DNA of 64,000 bases from Cristatella mucedo (taxonomy: Eukaryota; Bryozoa; Phylactolaemata; Cristatellidae): assembly GCA_009760855.2 (NCBI GenBank), contig WPIO01000017.1:124001-188000 (forward strand), read 5' to 3'. A program made the translations under genes and the position numbers. The notes under the pieces are model-generated. The model did no database searches and was not told the DNA's origin. It saw nothing but the letters and a program-made list of their open reading frames with translations. Positions 62,239 to 64,000 of the stretch are shown here, piece by piece (position 1 is the first letter of the stretch; each line of letters opens with the position of its first letter).

Positions 62239-62795
62239 ATAGTAATACATTTGAATAGCTCCCTCAGAGAACTCAATCTCTTTTTAGGAACTTTACAAAT
62301 GCTGTAAAGAAAGCATGATCATATGTTTAGAAATAGCATGCACAATCTCAACAAGGATGACATCATTAGAGGTGACATGCACAAGGTCAGCGTGCAAGAA
62401 AAGTTAGTTGCAGCCTGTGCAGTGTCTGAAGGCATAAGCACACAAAGGACGAATCACAAGGACCCACCAAATGCTGTGACAAATAGGTGCGTTTTTAGCT
62501 TTTTTAATTTTGTCAAGTCAGGGATGTTTTGACGTCAGTCGGGAGTGAGTTCCGTGCTTTGGAAGCATACGAACTAAAGGCTTGGTCTTTAAAGGATTCG
62601 GAATTCATAGGAGGTTTAGCTAAACGATTAATTCGGAAAAGTGGGTGGTACGATGCCTGGTGAGGGAGTAGTTGTGATAGGTAACCTGGAGCCACAGAAT
62701 GAAGGGACCTAAAAGTGAGTGACGGAACATTTAAGTCGATACACTGCATGATTTGGAGCCAGTGCAATTTGGCTGGAATTCTTGCAAAAAGCATC
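62228..62795 (-). mobile_element. L2-type LINE 3' end
   Basis: AATAATAGTAATACATTTGA, ATAGCTCCCTCAGAGAACTC, TTTTTAGGAACTTTACAAAT and a diverged body. The minus strand reads FARIPAKLHWLQIMQCIDLN, VPSLTFRSLHSVAPGYLSQL and FSSYASKARNSLP. Confidence 0.85.
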
Positions 62796-62799
62796 TGAA

Positions 62800-63335
62800 G
62801 TATTAGGCGTGAGATATAGTGCTGCCGTTAAGCCATTCACCAGTCAATGGTCGAGAAAATTAAGAGCCTAAATAATGCAGCCGACAACAAAACGTGGACT
62901 GTAGCAAAGACGGACAACATATAAGCAACAAGAGGGTCAATATAAAATATTCCTAAAGGATCACTATTGGCTGAGCAAGCCATCATGCATTAAAATCTTA
63001 ATGCCATTGCCTTCTCTTAAGGAGCATGCTCTGAACAGGGGTAGCTGGTGCCCTTCGAAGAGTTTGATTGGACCAGAGTCACGCGATATCCAGCCAATCA
63101 GGAGTGGTTTGCGGCTCCAAAAATATATAGTGTCTTTGAGTCATCGGGTGCTGTACTGCAGGTCAAGGTGAGATCGCTCGCTGAGAAATAGGCACACTAG
63201 ATGTGAGACGTCCTGACACAATGCATGCTATCACTAACCAAAGGCTTCTTTTCCAGAATTTTTCAAATTCCCTAGAAAGAGATTTAGTACTCTTAGGATG
63301 CTAGGCAAATGCCTCCGTAATAATAATAATAACCT
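62800..63335 (+). repeat. Dispersed repeat family R, copy 2, ending in an L2-like tail
   Basis: It matches the minus strand of 3,790-4,240 and then continues to a tail at about 63,265-63,332 (AATTCCCTAGAAAGAGATTT, AGTACTCTTAGGATGCTAGG, AATAATAATAATAACC). No protein is recognised. The tail suggests mobilisation by the L2 machinery. Confidence 0.7.
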
Positions 63336-63339
63336 TATA

Positions 63340-64000
63340 AATATTATAATTGTGCTTAATCCATCATTTGTAGACTTGCATAGCCCAGGCACCACGATAT
63401 AGGCACTGGTATGGTTTGTAAGCCTGCACCTTCAATTACTAGTCTTGAGCTAGCCTGGAACAGGTCAGCATAGTTTATAGCAGGTTTTGGGATTTGGTGG
63501 TATACCATGGTATTCCCATGAGCAGCCAGTCTGGCTTTCTTAACATTCAAGGTAGATGGTGCAAGCTACCCAAATCGTATTTTTCTTAGTATAATCTTAG
63601 TAGTAGCACCATCTGTTGCCTGATTCCATAATTGTCAATGGGGTCTCTTGTAGACCCCCTGAGTGCTAATATATGCAGTGCCTCCAATTTGACCTAACTC
63701 TCCATCGCCAAAAATGAGCCGAAGTATCAGCTTCTCAAGGTTGCTTGTGGAGATTCAGAGTAAGATTATAGTGCAGGTCGTGCTAATCAGGCCAGTTTGA
63801 GCCAAATGGTAAGAACTCAGATCATTTGGAAAAACAGTGTAAGAACCAGAGACTCTCTTCTTCTTTTTCTTTCTCTTCCTCTCTCTCTCTCAGCATATCC
63901 CTAGCACTTCTTCTTTCCATCTCCCCCCTCTATCTATCTTTCTCAGGCTCTTGCTCACAGCATCCGTGTCATTCCTCTGTCTCTCTCTCTCTCTTAATCT
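63340..64000. other. Unassigned stretch to window end, CT-rich at the end
   Basis: Short frames only. CT-rich low-complexity sequence from about 63,855 to the end. Confidence 0.4.

Noticed and set aside
62790-62830. SEVLGVRYS as continuation of the plus-strand L2 after an insertion
   Set aside because: The same sequence belongs to dispersed family R, also present at 4.2 kb, so the resemblance to SEVPLKYG is chance.

Overview
This is a repeat-rich, intron-rich piece of animal nuclear DNA, probably from an invertebrate; the lineage cannot be fixed from the sequence. Support for this: GT-AG intron boundaries around short exons, a metazoan-type Shisa-like membrane protein family, many L2/CR1-type LINE 3' ends, tRNA-derived SINEs, a BED-finger hAT transposon remnant, an R2/NeSL-like LINE remnant and long (CT)n, (TA)n and (CA)n tracts. 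There is no operon structure, no rRNA, no CRISPR array and no stand-alone tRNA gene. Nearly all long open frames in simple repeats are artefacts.

The genic core is a small family of type I membrane proteins with a Shisa-like cysteine domain. Copy A runs on the minus strand from about 18.73 to 13.06 kb: signal-peptide exon, Ser/Tyr cassette exon, Cys-domain exon, transmembrane exon, Pro-rich exon, and a terminal exon with an acidic C-terminus and AATAAA. Copy B is also on the minus strand, from about 49.94 to 34.86 kb, with four matching exons and the same intron phases; its later exons were not found. Copy D (25.32 to 24.11 kb, minus) is a decayed relative with a frameshift, lost cysteines, a stop in the membrane segment and a lost splice donor. 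Copy C is a lone signal-peptide exon on the plus strand at 30.56 kb. Copies A and B each carry a possible lesion: A has a phase mismatch after exon 1 and a frameshift in its last exon, and B has ACG where the start codon should be.

Layout: 0-13 kb holds a dispersed repeat also present at 23.5 kb, another also present at 62.8 kb, SINE and LINE tails, a CT tract, an R2-like LINE remnant and a 286-bp TA tract. 13-19 kb is gene A with L2 and SINE insertions. 18.9-19.96 kb is a diverged satellite of about 180 bp. 20-30 kb holds tail-sharing elements, pseudogene D, the longest L2 copy (26.28-27.59 kb) and a 42-residue ORF behind a good splice acceptor. 30-50 kb holds exon C, the hAT remnant (32.6-34.3 kb), gene B with introns full of L2s and SINEs, and a fragment of a widespread transposon-associated protein family at 42 kb. 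50-64 kb is a microsatellite and L2 graveyard with two weak coding candidates.

The most striking repeat signal is a hairpin-forming 3' tail (AAAGCGCC ... GGCGCTTT followed by TTA repeats) found about 28 times in 64 kb. It ends L2 copies, tRNA-headed SINEs and otherwise unrelated sequences, which suggests one L2 reverse-transcription machinery mobilised several families.
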